Below are positions 35,230 through 45,100 of a DNA stretch of 56,483 bases, in pieces. The notes beneath the pieces were generated by a model. It saw only the letters and a list, made by a program, of their open reading frames with translations. It did no database searches and was not told the origin of the DNA. The stretch is from Streptomyces sp. WM4235 (GTDB lineage Bacteria > Actinomycetota > Actinomycetes > Streptomycetales > Streptomycetaceae), in the NCBI RefSeq assembly GCF_001279725.1, contig NZ_LGDE01000404.1, forward strand, positions 1 to 56,483, read 5' to 3'. Both the position numbers and the translations under genes were made by a program. How positions within the stretch are numbered: position 1 is the stretch's first letter; every line of letters begins with the position of its first letter.

Positions 35230-35569
35230 TCCGGTTTTGGCCGTGACCTGGCAAGGTCTGACCGGCCCCGGACCTCACGGGTTGGTCACGGCGGCCGTAA
35301 ATGTGGTCGCGGTGCACAAACCGACTGGGTCATCATGGCGTCGGATTCGATTCGCGAACTTGACGGACGGGCAGGAGCGGGCTGGACACAAGAGGTGTCC
35401 ATACCCTCCCTGCCGAACCGGCCGCCACGGTCGCGAAGCACCGACGAGAGTGAGAAGGCAATGGTCTACATCGAGCGGAACATGACGGCGAACGTCCTCA
35501 CATGCTGTTACGCGGCCCTGTGAATCCCGATTCCCGGTTGCGTCCCCAGCTTGATTTGAGGCCATTCCC
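35230..35569 (+). other. Leader region upstream of the HEAT-repeat gene
   Basis: 340 bases. It contains a short hairpin GGACAC-AAGAG-GTGTCC (35384-35400), a TTGACG hexamer near 35360 that could be a -35, and the 20-codon reading frame at 35461-35523. No longer gene is convincing. Confidence 0.5.
35461..35523 (+). CDS. Possible 20-codon leader peptide with a Cys-Cys pair
   Basis: The frame reads MVYIERNMTANVLTCCYAAL. It is preceded by GAGAAGG six bases before the ATG, a good ribosome site, and ends 46 bases before the HEAT-repeat gene. Consecutive cysteine codons close to the end of a short upstream frame are typical of cysteine-responsive attenuation leaders in actinobacteria, but the gene downstream has no known sulfur role. 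It could be chance, a leader, or a tiny peptide gene. Confidence 0.35.
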   Translation: MVYIERNMTANVLTCCYAAL

Positions 35570-36967
35570 ATGTTCGAACCAGTCATAGCGCCAAGCGGCA
35601 CCCTGCTCGGGCTCCTCCAGAGGGGCCGCGGCGACGGCACGCTGCACGCACTCGCGGCGCCCCGGGCGGAGGCCCTGGAGGCCCTCGACCAGTGCGTGAT
35701 CAGCGATCCGCGCCAGGACTGGCAGGTCGAGAACCGCTCGCTCTACTACGCCCGGCTCTACCTCGATCTCGACGGTCCCCTCGGCGCCATCGAGAGCCAC
35801 CTCTTCAGCGCCGACGACCTCCTCGACGAGGAGGACCACCGCACGGGGCTCGCCCTGTCCGTCCTCGGCCACCTCGCCTCGTACGGCCGTGACGACGCGC
35901 TCATGCTGCTGCGCCGCTACGCCGCCTCCGGCGCGAACTGGGCCTGGGCCCTCGACGAGCTCGCCCTGCGCGACGACGACGAGGGACTGCGCTCCCTCGC
36001 CGGGCCCGTCGTCGCCCGCTTCCCCGTCACCGCCGAGGGTGAGGCGCGGCTGGCCGCCGCCATCCGCGACGCCTACGAACCCCGGCCCTGGTGCCTGTGG
36101 GAGGAGTCCGCCCCCCACGGGGAGCGACTGCGCGCCGCCCGCCGACAGGGCTCCTTCGACCGTTGGCAGCGCCAGCTCACCCCCAAGGGACCCCAGCCCG
36201 GCTGGGGAGTCCAGGCCGTCTTCGACTGGGCCGCCGACGGACTGAGCCGCGGCACCCCGCTGCACGTCCCCGCGGCCCGCTGCCTGGCCGCCGTGGCCGC
36301 TCCCGAGGACCGCTCCGCGATCCTCGCCGCCGCGGCCGGCGCCTCGGGCGAGGCCGCCCGGGCCACCGCCCTGCACCACCTGGTCCTCGCCGAACCGGAG
36401 AACCCGGCCGTCCTGGACCTCATCGAAGCCGCCGGGGACGAGCCCGCCGTGGCCGCCTACGAACGCATGTGCGGCCCCGGAGCCGTGGAACGGGCCCGCC
36501 GCTGGGTCCACCGCCCCGACGCCCTCGGAGCGGCCGCCGCGACCCTTCTCGCGGCCCGCGGCGGAGCCGAGGACGCCGGGCTCGTCCTGGGCGCCCTGCG
36601 CTCCACGGTGCGCGGCTCGGGACCGGACACCCGGCACCTGTTCGCCCTCGTCGACGGGGCCGGCCGCCTCGCCATCGGCTGCGCGGCGCCCGTACTGCGC
36701 CACGTCTACCGGGAAACCGCCTCTTCCCACCTGCGCGGCCGGGTCGCCCGGGCCCTGGCCCAGACCGATCCGTCGTTCGCGGCCGGCTTCGCGGTGGAAT
36801 GCCTGTGGGACTGCGAGGAGACCACCCGCGAGGTGGCCGCCCACCACGCCGAGACGGCCGACGCCCGCGTCGCCCCCCGGCTGCGCCGCCTGGCGGCGGA
36901 CCCGGCGGAGGAGGAGGACGTGCAGTCGGCGGTGCGCAGTCGCATCGCACCGGAGTCGACGGTGTAG
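35570..36967 (+). CDS. HEAT-repeat protein, 465 aa
   Basis: An all-helical protein of about 465 residues with repeated Ala/Leu-rich helix pairs typical of HEAT/PBS-lyase repeats, e.g. HLLTGLALSVLGHLASYGRDDALMLLRRYAASG-like units and LRGRVARALAQTDPSFAAGF near the end. No catalytic motif, signal peptide or membrane span. A TTGAGG lies 13 bases before the ATG. The protein is likely a scaffold or binding protein; it is widespread in Streptomyces without known function. Followed by a terminator hairpin at 37021-37045. Confidence 0.85.
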   Translation: MFEPVIAPSGTLLGLLQRGRGDGTLHALAAPRAEALEALDQCVISDPRQDWQVENRSLYYARLYLDLDGPLGAIESHLFSADDLLDEEDHRTGLALSVLGHLASYGRDDALMLLRRYAASGANWAWALDELALRDDDEGLRSLAGPVVARFPVTAEGEARLAAAIRDAYEPRPWCLWEESAPHGERLRAARRQGSFDRWQRQLTPKGPQPGWGVQAVFDWAADGLSRGTPLHVPAARCLAAVAAPEDRSAILAAAAGASGEAARATALHHLVLAEPENPAVLDLIEAAGDEPAVAAYERMCGPGAVERARRWVHRPDALGAAAATLLAARGGAEDAGLVLGALRSTVRGSGPDTRHLFALVDGAGRLAIGCAAPVLRHVYRETASSHLRGRVARALAQTDPSFAAGFAVECLWDCEETTREVAAHHAETADARVAPRLRRLAADPAEEEDVQSAVRSRIAPESTV

Positions 36968-37020
36968 GCCGTCCCCTCCGGACCCCGGCGGACCCTTTTT
37001 CCGGACCCTGCCGGGCCATG

Positions 37021-37045
37021 GCGGGCGGCTCGCCAAGCCGCCCGC
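37021..37045. terminator. Terminator between the HEAT-repeat gene and pxpC
   Basis: Perfect 10-bp stem GCGGGCGGCT / AGCCGCCCGC with loop CGCCA, in the 101-base gap between converging genes; it can serve both strands. Confidence 0.75.
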
Positions 37046-37068
37046 ACCCCGGGGACACCCCGGGCGCC

Positions 37069-37935
37069 TCACAGACCCCGCACGAAACGGACCGTCACCC
37101 CCGGCCGGGCCTGCGCCGCCGCGTCCAGGGCGGGGCCCGCGGGAACCACGCCCACCACGGGATAGCCGCCCGTGACCGGGTGATCGGCCAGGAAGACGAC
37201 GGGGAGCCCGTCCGGCGGGACCTGGACCGCGCCCAGGACCATCCCCTCGCTCGGCAGCTCCCCGACCCGGCGCCGGACCAGCGCGGGACCCCCCTCCGTG
37301 CGCAGCCCGATCCGGTTGGACATCGCCGAGACCCGGTACGGGGCCCGGAGCAGCCGGGCCACCGACTCCGCCTCGAACCAGTCGGCCCTCGGCCCCGGCC
37401 CCAGCGGCAGCACCAGCTCCGTCGGCGGCCCCGGCACCCCCAGGGCGTCGACCCCGCGCACCGGGTCCCGGCCCGGCGGCCCCACCGGCAGCAGTACGCC
37501 CGCCGACAGCACCGGCGGCCCCAGGCCCGACAGCAGGTCCGTGGCCCGGCTCCCCAGCACCGGGGGCACGGCGAACCCGCCCCGCACCGCGACGTAGCCG
37601 CGCAGCCCCGACTCCGCCGCCCCCACCTCCAGCTCCGCCCCCTCCCGCAGCGCGACCGGCGCCCCCCAGGCCACCGGGCGGCCCGAGACCCGTACCGCGC
37701 AGGGCGCCCCCGTGACCGCCACCGTGACCGGGCCCGACGCCCGCAGCGCGACCCCGTCGAGGGTGGTCTCCAGCGTCGCCGCGCCCGGGGCGTTGCCCAG
37801 CAGCCGGTTGGCCAGGGTGTGCGCCCCGACGTCCAGCGCACCCGAACGGGGGACGCCCAGGTGTGCGTACCCCGGCCGGCCGAGGTCCTGGACGGTGGTC
37901 AGCGCACCCGCCCGCACCACCAGCAGCCCGCTCAC
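37069..37935 (-). CDS. pxpC: 5-oxoprolinase subunit PxpC (KipA-like)
   Basis: One of three subunits of the prokaryotic ATP-dependent 5-oxoprolinase that reopens 5-oxoproline (pyroglutamate) to glutamate. The 288-aa protein shows the family signature LLVVRAGALTTVQDLGRPGYAHLGVPRSGALD and later LRGYVAVRGGF and PVTGGYPVVGVV. Such proteins are often annotated as biotin-dependent carboxyltransferase or allophanate hydrolase subunit 2. The GTG at 37935 overlaps the stop of pxpB by four bases. Last gene of the pxpA-B-C operon. Confidence 0.93.
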   Translation of the reverse strand: MSGLLVVRAGALTTVQDLGRPGYAHLGVPRSGALDVGAHTLANRLLGNAPGAATLETTLDGVALRASGPVTVAVTGAPCAVRVSGRPVAWGAPVALREGAELEVGAAESGLRGYVAVRGGFAVPPVLGSRATDLLSGLGPPVLSAGVLLPVGPPGRDPVRGVDALGVPGPPTELVLPLGPGPRADWFEAESVARLLRAPYRVSAMSNRIGLRTEGGPALVRRRVGELPSEGMVLGAVQVPPDGLPVVFLADHPVTGGYPVVGVVPAGPALDAAAQARPGVTVRFVRGL

Positions 37936-38543
37936 GACCCCGCCTCCTCGAACCGCACCCGCACCCCCGGCGCGAACAGCGCCGCCGGCTCCCGCCCCGG
38001 GTCCCACAACACGGCCCCGGTGGTTCCGATCAACTGCCAGCCGCCGGGGGAGGAGCGCGGGTAGACCCCCGTGTAGGCGCCCGCCAGGGCCAGCGAGCCC
38101 GCCGGCACGGCCGTACGCGGCGTGGCCCGTCGGGGCAGGTGGAGGCGCTCGGGGAGCCCGGTCAGGTACCCGAAACCGGGCGCGAACCCGCAGAACGCCA
38201 CGCGGAACTCGACCGACCCCACGATCCCCGGCACCTCCCCGGGCCCCACCCCCCACAGCCGCGCGACCTCCGCCAGGTCCGGCCCGTCGTAGCGGACCGC
38301 GACGCTGATCAGCGGCCCCTCGCTCCTGGCGAGCGGCGGCACCTCCCACCCGGCGATCCGGGCCGCCAGCGCGGCGGGCTCCACCACCCCGTCCAGCAGC
38401 ACGGTCCGCGCGGCCGGCACGATCTCCCGTACGCCGCCCAGTTCCGCGCGCCGCCGCAGCAGTTCGGCGTGGAGCGCGGCCACCTCCTGCGCCGAGTCCG
38501 CCTCCAGCAGCAGGGCCCGGTCGCCCACCGCGAGCGCCCTCAC
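37932..38543 (-). CDS. pxpB: 5-oxoprolinase subunit PxpB (KipI-like)
   Basis: A 203-aa partner of PxpC. It carries the KipI-type N-terminal part (VRALAVGDRALLLEADSAQEVAALH) and the conserved FCGFAPGFGYLTGLPERLHLPRRATPRTAVPAGSLALAGAYTGVYPRSSPGGWQLIG, which is the cyclophilin-like domain. The GTG start overlaps the pxpA stop, and its end overlaps pxpC, so the three are translationally coupled. It may also be called allophanate hydrolase subunit 1, but no urea carboxylase gene is nearby. Confidence 0.93.
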   Translation of the reverse strand: MRALAVGDRALLLEADSAQEVAALHAELLRRRAELGGVREIVPAARTVLLDGVVEPAALAARIAGWEVPPLARSEGPLISVAVRYDGPDLAEVARLWGVGPGEVPGIVGSVEFRVAFCGFAPGFGYLTGLPERLHLPRRATPRTAVPAGSLALAGAYTGVYPRSSPGGWQLIGTTGAVLWDPGREPAALFAPGVRVRFEEAGS

Positions 38544-39343
38544 GCGAAGGCCTCCACCCGTACCCCGGCCGCGCCCAGGGCCCGACGCACCCGCAGGGCG
38601 AGGTCCGCCGCCCCCGGGGTGTCCCCGTGCAGGCACAGCGAACGCGCCGGCACGGCCACCGGGGAGCCGTCGATCGCGGTCGCGGACCGCTCGGCGGCCA
38701 TCCGCACGGCGCGGGCGACCACCGCGTCCGGGTCGTGCACCACCGCCCCCGGCTCCCCGCGCGGCACCAGCGTCCCCTCCGCCGTGTACGCCCGGTCCGC
38801 GAACGCCTCCGGCACGGCCGTCAACCCCGCTTCCTCGGCGGCGGACAGGAGCAGCGACCCGGGCAGCCCCAGGACCGGCAGCCCGCCCGTACCGGCGGCC
38901 ATCCGCACGCCCGCGACGACCGCCCCGGCCTGCCCCGCGTCGCGCACGGTGCGGTTGTACAGGGCGCCGTGCGGCTTCACGTACGACACCCGGGAACCGG
39001 CCGCCCGCGCGAACACCTCCAGCGCCCCGATCTGGTACGCCACCTCGTCCGCCAGTTCGCCCGCCGGCACGTCCATCGCCCGCCGGCCGAAACCGGCGAG
39101 GTCCCGGTAGGAGACCTGCGCCCCGATCCGCACCCCCCGCTCGGCGGCCAGCTCGCACACGCGACGCATGATGGACGGATCCCCGGCGTGGAAACCACAG
39201 GCCACGTTGGCGCTCGTGACGACGGACAACAGCGCCTCGTCGTCGGTCAGCGTCCAGCGACCGAATCCCTCGCCGAGGTCGGCGTTGAGGTCGATCACGG
39301 GCGGGTGCGCGGGCGTGGCCATCGGTGTGATCATGGAAGCCAT
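38540..39343 (-). CDS. pxpA: 5-oxoprolinase subunit PxpA (LamB/YcsF family)
   Basis: A 267-aa subunit with the LamB/YcsF hallmarks DLNADLGEGFGRW, SANVACGFHAGDPSIM, YVKPHGALYN and CLHGDTPGA. It catalyses the ring-opening chemistry together with PxpBC. Several ATGs lie near the start (39343, 39334, 39322); the first is used here, though the conserved sequence only begins around residue 16. First gene of the operon, transcribed divergently from the SMC-like operon; the 101 bases between hold both promoters. Confidence 0.95.
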   Translation of the reverse strand: MASMITPMATPAHPPVIDLNADLGEGFGRWTLTDDEALLSVVTSANVACGFHAGDPSIMRRVCELAAERGVRIGAQVSYRDLAGFGRRAMDVPAGELADEVAYQIGALEVFARAAGSRVSYVKPHGALYNRTVRDAGQAGAVVAGVRMAAGTGGLPVLGLPGSLLLSAAEEAGLTAVPEAFADRAYTAEGTLVPRGEPGAVVHDPDAVVARAVRMAAERSATAIDGSPVAVPARSLCLHGDTPGAADLALRVRRALGAAGVRVEAFA

Positions 39344-39444
39344 GCGGTGAGCGTAGAACAGCGCCCGCTCCGAGCGACCGGGGACGATCCGGCCGAACCA
39401 TGCCGTTTGGGATGTTGTCCGTGTCAGCGCCTAGTCTTTCCGTC

Positions 39445-40950
39445 GTGACTCTCCCTGCCCCGGCGAAGACCCTTCCGTCCCCGGCGCCGGGCCCGGCCGC
39501 CGACGAGGGCCTGGCCCGGCGGCTGCGCGCCCTCGCCTGCACCGCCCCGCTCCACGACCTCGACGTGCGCAAGGCCAATCTGGCCGGCGAGTACGGGGTC
39601 TACGCGATGGCCGAGGTCGCCCTGTCCGCGATCGACCTGGTCACGCTCAACATGGACTTCGACACCGGCGCGGACCACGAGCAGATAGTGGCCAGGCTGC
39701 TGCCGCGCGTCGCGGCACAGGCGCCCGCCCGGCCGGTCGCCGAACACGAGCGGGTGGCCCGCTGGGTCCTGGAGAACCTGATCAACGTAGGCAGCGTCGA
39801 CCGGGGCTTCCGCGCGATGTACGGCACCTTCGGCCCGGACGGCGTGTACGTCCGCCGCGACTACGACTTCAAGCTGATCGAAGAGGTCCCCGGCCACGGC
39901 GGGGTCGTCTACCTGCGCACCACCGACGAGGCCGTCAACGTCCTCGTCGGAGCCCTCGACACCGACGTCACGAGCGCCCAGATCGCCGCCGAGGTCAAGC
40001 TGGAGGTGCTGATCAGCCGGGGCCGCCTCGCGGACGCCCAACTGGCCGCCGAACAGGCGCGCTACCGGACCGTCCAGTACGCCGAGACGCTGCGCCGCAC
40101 CCTGGACGCCACGCGCCGCAACGTACGCGCCGTGGACTGGCTGGAGGCCGTCCCCGACATGATCGCCGAAGCGCTGGACCACGTCGCCGACCGCTACCGG
40201 CACGAGAACGCGATCCTGACCAACATCCGCAAGGCACGGGACGAGGCCGAGGACCCCGACAACAAGCGGCGCGCCGCCGAACTCGTCGACATCGTCAAGG
40301 ACTGCATCCGCCGCCACACCCAGCTCCAGTCCCGGCTGCTCGACGCCGGTCCGCTCTTCCGCGCCGAACAGGACCGCCAGGCCTTCGCCGCCCCCGCGCC
40401 GCGCACCGGCATCGACCTGTACGGACAACTCGTCTCCCCGGTCCTGCCGCTGCCGCTGGAGCAGGCGACACGGGTCACCGACGCCTTCTTCGCGGCGGGC
40501 ACGGGACTGCGCACCCCCGTCTCGGTCCGGATGGCGGACCTGGTCGAGATCCTGCTGACCCCGCCCCAGGAACGCGAACACCTCGGCGTGGAGATGCCCG
40601 AACCGGACCTCATCGCCACCCCCGACGACAGCCGGTTCAGCGACGAGCAGCTCGCCGCCGCCATGAAGCTGCTGGACCTGCCGCACGACGCCCCGCGCCG
40701 GCTCTCCGGCCTGCTCGCCGAGGCCCGTCGCGAGGACCCCGACCTGCCGTACCTGGTGGCACTGCTGGCTGTCCACGCGGCGAGCCCCGCCGTGGGCACG
40801 GCCTACCGCCAGGGCGAGGAACGACTCCTGTTCGCCGTGGACGACGGCGCCGAGCTCGACGACCCGGAGTTCGGCGGCGCCGACCTGATCGTCGGCACCG
40901 CGCTCCTCGACTCCGCGGCGATGACCGCGGACCGCACGGAGGCGGCGTGA
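39445..40950 (+). CDS. MukF/JetA-like putative kleisin subunit of an SMC-type complex
   Basis: A protein of about 501 aa without signal peptide or membrane span. The N-terminal third has compact helices like a winged-helix domain (RLRALACTAPLHDLDVRKANLAGEYGVYAMAEVALSAIDLVTLNM). The middle (about 195-320) is long helical/coiled coil (LAAEQARYRTVQYAETLRRTLDATRRN). The C-terminal third is globular. This order, size and position before a MukE-sized and an SMC-like gene match MukF/MksF/JetA. The GTG at 39445 is preferred: TAGTCT (39432-39437) lies seven bases upstream as a -10, implying a leaderless start. ATG 39400 is an alternative. Ends in GTGA overlapping the next frame. Confidence 0.6.
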   Translation: MTLPAPAKTLPSPAPGPAADEGLARRLRALACTAPLHDLDVRKANLAGEYGVYAMAEVALSAIDLVTLNMDFDTGADHEQIVARLLPRVAAQAPARPVAEHERVARWVLENLINVGSVDRGFRAMYGTFGPDGVYVRRDYDFKLIEEVPGHGGVVYLRTTDEAVNVLVGALDTDVTSAQIAAEVKLEVLISRGRLADAQLAAEQARYRTVQYAETLRRTLDATRRNVRAVDWLEAVPDMIAEALDHVADRYRHENAILTNIRKARDEAEDPDNKRRAAELVDIVKDCIRRHTQLQSRLLDAGPLFRAEQDRQAFAAPAPRTGIDLYGQLVSPVLPLPLEQATRVTDAFFAAGTGLRTPVSVRMADLVEILLTPPQEREHLGVEMPEPDLIATPDDSRFSDEQLAAAMKLLDLPHDAPRRLSGLLAEARREDPDLPYLVALLAVHAASPAVGTAYRQGEERLLFAVDDGAELDDPEFGGADLIVGTALLDSAAMTADRTEAA

Positions 40951-41189
40951 GCACCGCCCGCGTCACCGCTGTCGGCGCGACCACCGCCCGCGTCACCCAT
41001 GTCGGCGCGACCACCACCGGCGCGACCACCGCCCCGGCGCCGACCGAACGCCGCGCGGACACCCCGACGCGCTCGTCGCCCGGACTCCCGCGGCCCCGGC
41101 GGCGCCCCGCCGCCCGCCCCGCCGCCGACCCGGCCCGCGCCCCCCGAGACCACCACCCGTACCGCATTGCCGAGGAGCCGCACCCGTGA
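40947..41189 (+). CDS. Coupled 80-aa low-complexity ORF inside the SMC-like operon
   Basis: Begins at a GTG overlapping the previous stop by GTGA and ends in TGA overlapping the GTG of the next gene in the same way, so ribosomes could pass along all three frames. The product is Thr/Ala-rich, then Pro/Arg-rich: MSTARVTAVGATTARVTHVG, with ARVT.VGATT repeated, then RPRRRPAARPAADPARAPRD. It is probably disordered. It may be a real small subunit or just a translational bridge. Third positions are nearly all G or C, but that is true of many chance frames here. Confidence 0.45.
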   Translation: MSTARVTAVGATTARVTHVGATTTGATTAPAPTERRADTPTRSSPGLPRPRRRPAARPAADPARAPRDHHPYRIAEEPHP

Positions 41190-42082
41190 GCGAGACCCAC
41201 GCCGAGCACCCCGCGTGGAGCGAGCCCGACGCGGCATCGGCTCCGACCGGGACCACCCACCCCGTGACCCCGGCGGACGCCGCCGACGCGGCGCGCCTCG
41301 TCGCGTTCGGACTCCAGCCCAAGCTGCTGCCCGCCCGCGACGCCGAGTACGCCGAACTGCTGCGCCGCTACCGCGAGGAACCCGCCTTCGGCCGCCTCGC
41401 CGACGCCGTCGCCACCGGCCTCGGCCTGATCGTGCTGGAGGTCTCGCCCCGCGCCGGCATGGCCGTGGCCGCCGGCGAGGATTCCGTCTTCGCCGTCCGG
41501 ATGGGTGACTACGCCCGCCGCACCACCGCCGACGGCGGCGACCGCTTCCTGCACGGCCTCGCCCACCTGGCCGTCGCCGCCCTCGCCTTCCCGCGCCCCG
41601 AGGACCTCGCCGACGACGGCTACATCGGCCGGATCACCGTCAACGGCGTCGACGCCTTCGTCCGGCAGACCTGCCGCCGCCTCGAAGAGCGCGCCGACGA
41701 ACTCGGCGAGAACACCGACCCCGCCTCCGACGCCCCCGGCCTGGAGGCCGGCTGGCGGGTCTACGCCCGCCGCTCCGCCACCGGCGCCACCAAGGACGCC
41801 CGACGGCTCGCCGGCTCCACCACGGGCATCGTCGGCAAGGCCGCCGCCTTCCTCACCGAATCCGGCTTCCTCCAGCGCACCGGCGACGACGCCGGAGGCA
41901 CCTACCGCACCACCCCCCGCTACCAGCTCCAGGTCCGCGACATGGCGGGCAGCGCGGCCATGGCCGAACTGCTGGAACTCGGCGTGGTCCCCGTCAGCGA
42001 CGGCTCCGCCACCCTGTTGCCGCCGCCCGAGGGCGACGACCTGGAGCTCGCCGCCGACGCCGGGCTCCCCTTCCACGCCTGA
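41186..42082 (+). CDS. MukE/JetB-like putative accessory subunit
   Basis: A 298-aa soluble protein of alternating helices with a winged-helix-like core (EPAFGRLADAVATGLGLIVLEVSPRAGMAVAAGEDSVFAVR). In the C-terminal half is another helix-wing (KAAAFLTESGFLQRTGDDAGGTYRTTPRYQLQVRDMAGSAAM). Size, fold pattern and place just before the large coiled-coil ATPase resemble MukE/MksE/JetB; the match is by architecture, not by recognised sequence signature. GAGGAG precedes the GTG start. It is separated by 60 bases from the ATPase gene. Confidence 0.6.
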   Translation: MSETHAEHPAWSEPDAASAPTGTTHPVTPADAADAARLVAFGLQPKLLPARDAEYAELLRRYREEPAFGRLADAVATGLGLIVLEVSPRAGMAVAAGEDSVFAVRMGDYARRTTADGGDRFLHGLAHLAVAALAFPRPEDLADDGYIGRITVNGVDAFVRQTCRRLEERADELGENTDPASDAPGLEAGWRVYARRSATGATKDARRLAGSTTGIVGKAAAFLTESGFLQRTGDDAGGTYRTTPRYQLQVRDMAGSAAMAELLELGVVPVSDGSATLLPPPEGDDLELAADAGLPFHA

Positions 42083-42142
42083 GCGAGCCCCGCGCCACCT
42101 GTCCTCCGTACGACCCACGAGAGACCACGAGAGTCCGCCGCC

Positions 42143-45100
42143 ATGTACGAGCTGTCCCGGATCCGCCTCTACTCCATCGGGCCCGCCGGCGCGCGCTACG
42201 CCGACACCGTGCTCGACCTGCGCGGAGTCGGCGAACCGGTGCCCCACCCGGCGCCCGCCCAGGCGGAGTTCTTCGAGGACGAGCCCACCGGCCCGCCCCG
42301 GCGCCCGGCGCCCGCGGGCGTGCTCTTCCTGGAGAACGGCGGCGGCAAGTCCGTCCTCCTCAAACTGATCTTCTCGGTGATGCTGCCCGGCCACCGCAAC
42401 ACCCTCGGCGGCGCCAGCTCGGGCGTCCTGCGCAAGTTCCTGCTCGCCGACGACTGCGGCCACGTCGCCCTGGAATGGCAGCACACCCAGACCGGCGAGT
42501 GCGTGGTCGTCGGCAAGGTCAGCGAATGGCGGGGCCGGCAGGTCTCCAACGACCCCCGCAAGTTCGCCGAGGCCTGGTACTCCTTCCGCCCCGGACCGGG
42601 ACTCGGCCTCGACAACCTCCCCGTCGCCGAGGCCACCGCCGTCCGACCGCCCGTCGAGGGCGCGTCCGGCGCACAGGGCCGCCGCCGCACGATGAAGGGC
42701 TTCCGCGACGCCCTCACCGACGCCGGCAAGGCGTACCCGCACCTGGAGGTGTACTGGGAGGAGATCCACGACCGCTGGAACGAACACCTCACCGAGGTCG
42801 GCCTCGACCCCGAACTGTTCCGCTACCAGCGCGAGATGAACGCCGACGAGGGCGAGGCCGCCGGCCTCTTCGCCGTCAAGAAGGACTCCGACTTCACCGA
42901 CCTGCTGCTGCGCGCCGTCACCGACACCCGCGACACCGACGGACTGGCCGACCTCGTCCACGGCTTCGGCAACAAACTCGGCCGCCGCGCCGAACTCATG
43001 GCCGAACGCGACTTCACCGCCGGCTCGGTCGACCTCCTGCACCGCATCGTCGAAGCCGCCGAGACCCGCTCCCGGCTGCGCGACGTCCACGCCGGCGCCG
43101 AACGCCGCACACGCACCCTCGCCCGGCGGCTGTCCGCCCGCGCCGTCGAGGAACGGGGCCGCGCCGCCGACCTCGCCCAGCGGGTCACCGAAGCCGCCCA
43201 CCAGGTCACCGGAGCCGAGACCGCCCGCGGCCGTAGCGCCGCCGTGTCAGCCGAACTCGCCTACCGGCACGCCTCGCTGGCCCTCACCGTCGCCGACAAG
43301 GCCGCCGCCGCCCAGCGCCGCGAACTCCTCGAAGCCCGCACCCTGCACTCCGCCTGGCAGGCCGCCGAGATCGTGCTGCGCCACCGGGCCGCCGCCGACC
43401 GCTCCGCCCGCGTCGCCGCCGCGATCCTCGAAGCCGAACGGGACGCCGCCCCGGCGCTGGCCGCACGCGCCACCGCCGCCGCCGAACTCGTACGGGCCCT
43501 GCACACCGCCGCCGAACACGGCGAGACCCTCGCCAACGAGGAGGAGGAACGGTCCGCGGAACTCCAGGCCCTCGGCGAGACCGCCCACCGCGACGCCACC
43601 TCCGCCGCCACCGCCGCCCAGCGCGCCCGCAGCGAGGCCGAACACCTCCGGGCCCGCCTCGCGGAGGTCCAACAGGAGACCGCCGAGGCCGTCGAGGCCG
43701 GATGGCTCGACGACTCCGAACCCGACGCCGACCCCGCCCGCGCCGCGCTCGCCGCCAGCGACGCCGAGAAGACCGCCGTCGCCGCCTGGGAGGAGTCCCG
43801 CGAGGCCGCCCGCGCCGCCGCCGAGACCGCCCGCGAGGCCGCCACCGCGGAATCCCGCGCCGAACTCACCGCCGCCCGCGCCGCGGACGCCGCGGACGCC
43901 GCCGAGTCCGCGCACGAGGCGGAGGCCCGCGCCGCCGCCTCGCTCGCCGAAGCCCCGCGCCTGGCCGCCCTCCTGGGCCTCCCGGGCGCCCCCGACGCCA
44001 CCGTCCCGCACCCGCGCGGCGACGACGGCACCCCGAACGACACGCCCACCACCCCCGAACAGGGCCCCGCCTCCGACGGTTCGACCGCGCTTCACGGCGG
44101 CCTCACCGTCGAAGACCTCGACCGGGGCGCCGACGACCTCCGCACCCTGCTCACCGACGGGGTGGCCGCCGCCGAACGGCAACTCTTCGAGCTGCGCACC
44201 GCCGCCGCCGACGACGCCCGCATCCTCGGCGCCCTCGGCGACGGCGGACTCCTGCCGCCCGGACCCGACGTCCTCGCCACCGTCGAGTACCTCGGCGAAC
44301 ACGGCATCCCCGCCCTCCCCGGCTGGCGCTACCTCGCCCAGTCCGTGGACCCCGCCGACCACACCGCCGTCCTCGCCGCCCGCCCCGAACTCGTCGACGG
44401 CGTCGTCATCACCGACCCCGACACCCACGCCCGGGCCCGCGAGGTCCTGTCCGGCGCCGCCCTGCTGCCCCGCTCCACCGTCGCGGTCGGCACCGCCGCC
44501 GCCCTGCTCGCGCCCCTGCCCCCGACCGACGCCGACAGCGACGTCTCCGGCATCTTCATCGTGTCGCCGAACCCGGCCATGCACGACGAGCAGGCCGCCG
44601 ACGCGGAGCGCCAGGCCCTGCGCACCCGCGCCACCGCCCGCGACACCGAGATCCGGGACCTGGCCGCCCGCCTCTCCGGCGACCGCGAACTCGCCGCCCG
44701 ACTCGCCTCCTGGCGCACCGGCTGCCCGCCCGGCCGCCTCGCCGAACTCGCCCGGCACGCCGAGGCCGCCCGCGCCTTCGCCGAGGAGGCCGACGCCGAA
44801 CTCGCCGAGACCCGCACCGTACGCGCCGAGGCGGACGAGGCCGCCGCCGACGCCGCCCGCGTCCGCGAGGAACGCCAGGACACCGCCCAGCGCGCCCGCC
44901 GCGTCGCCGACGCCCTCGCCGGCCTCGCCCACCGCCTGCGCGAGCGCGCCGGCTGGCAGGCGAGGCTGCGCGAACTCGCCGACGACGCGGCCGAGTCCGA
45001 GGCCCGCGCCGAGGTCTGCCTGGACCGGGCCCGCGCCGCCGACGAGGACCGCCGCGCCGCCCAACGCGCCGCCGACGACGCCCGCCGCACCTCCCGCGCG

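Noticed and set aside
37069..38543. Urea carboxylase/allophanate hydrolase subunits
   Set aside because: They overlap a LamB/YcsF gene as pxpA-B-C and no urea carboxylase is present, so 5-oxoprolinase is the better call.
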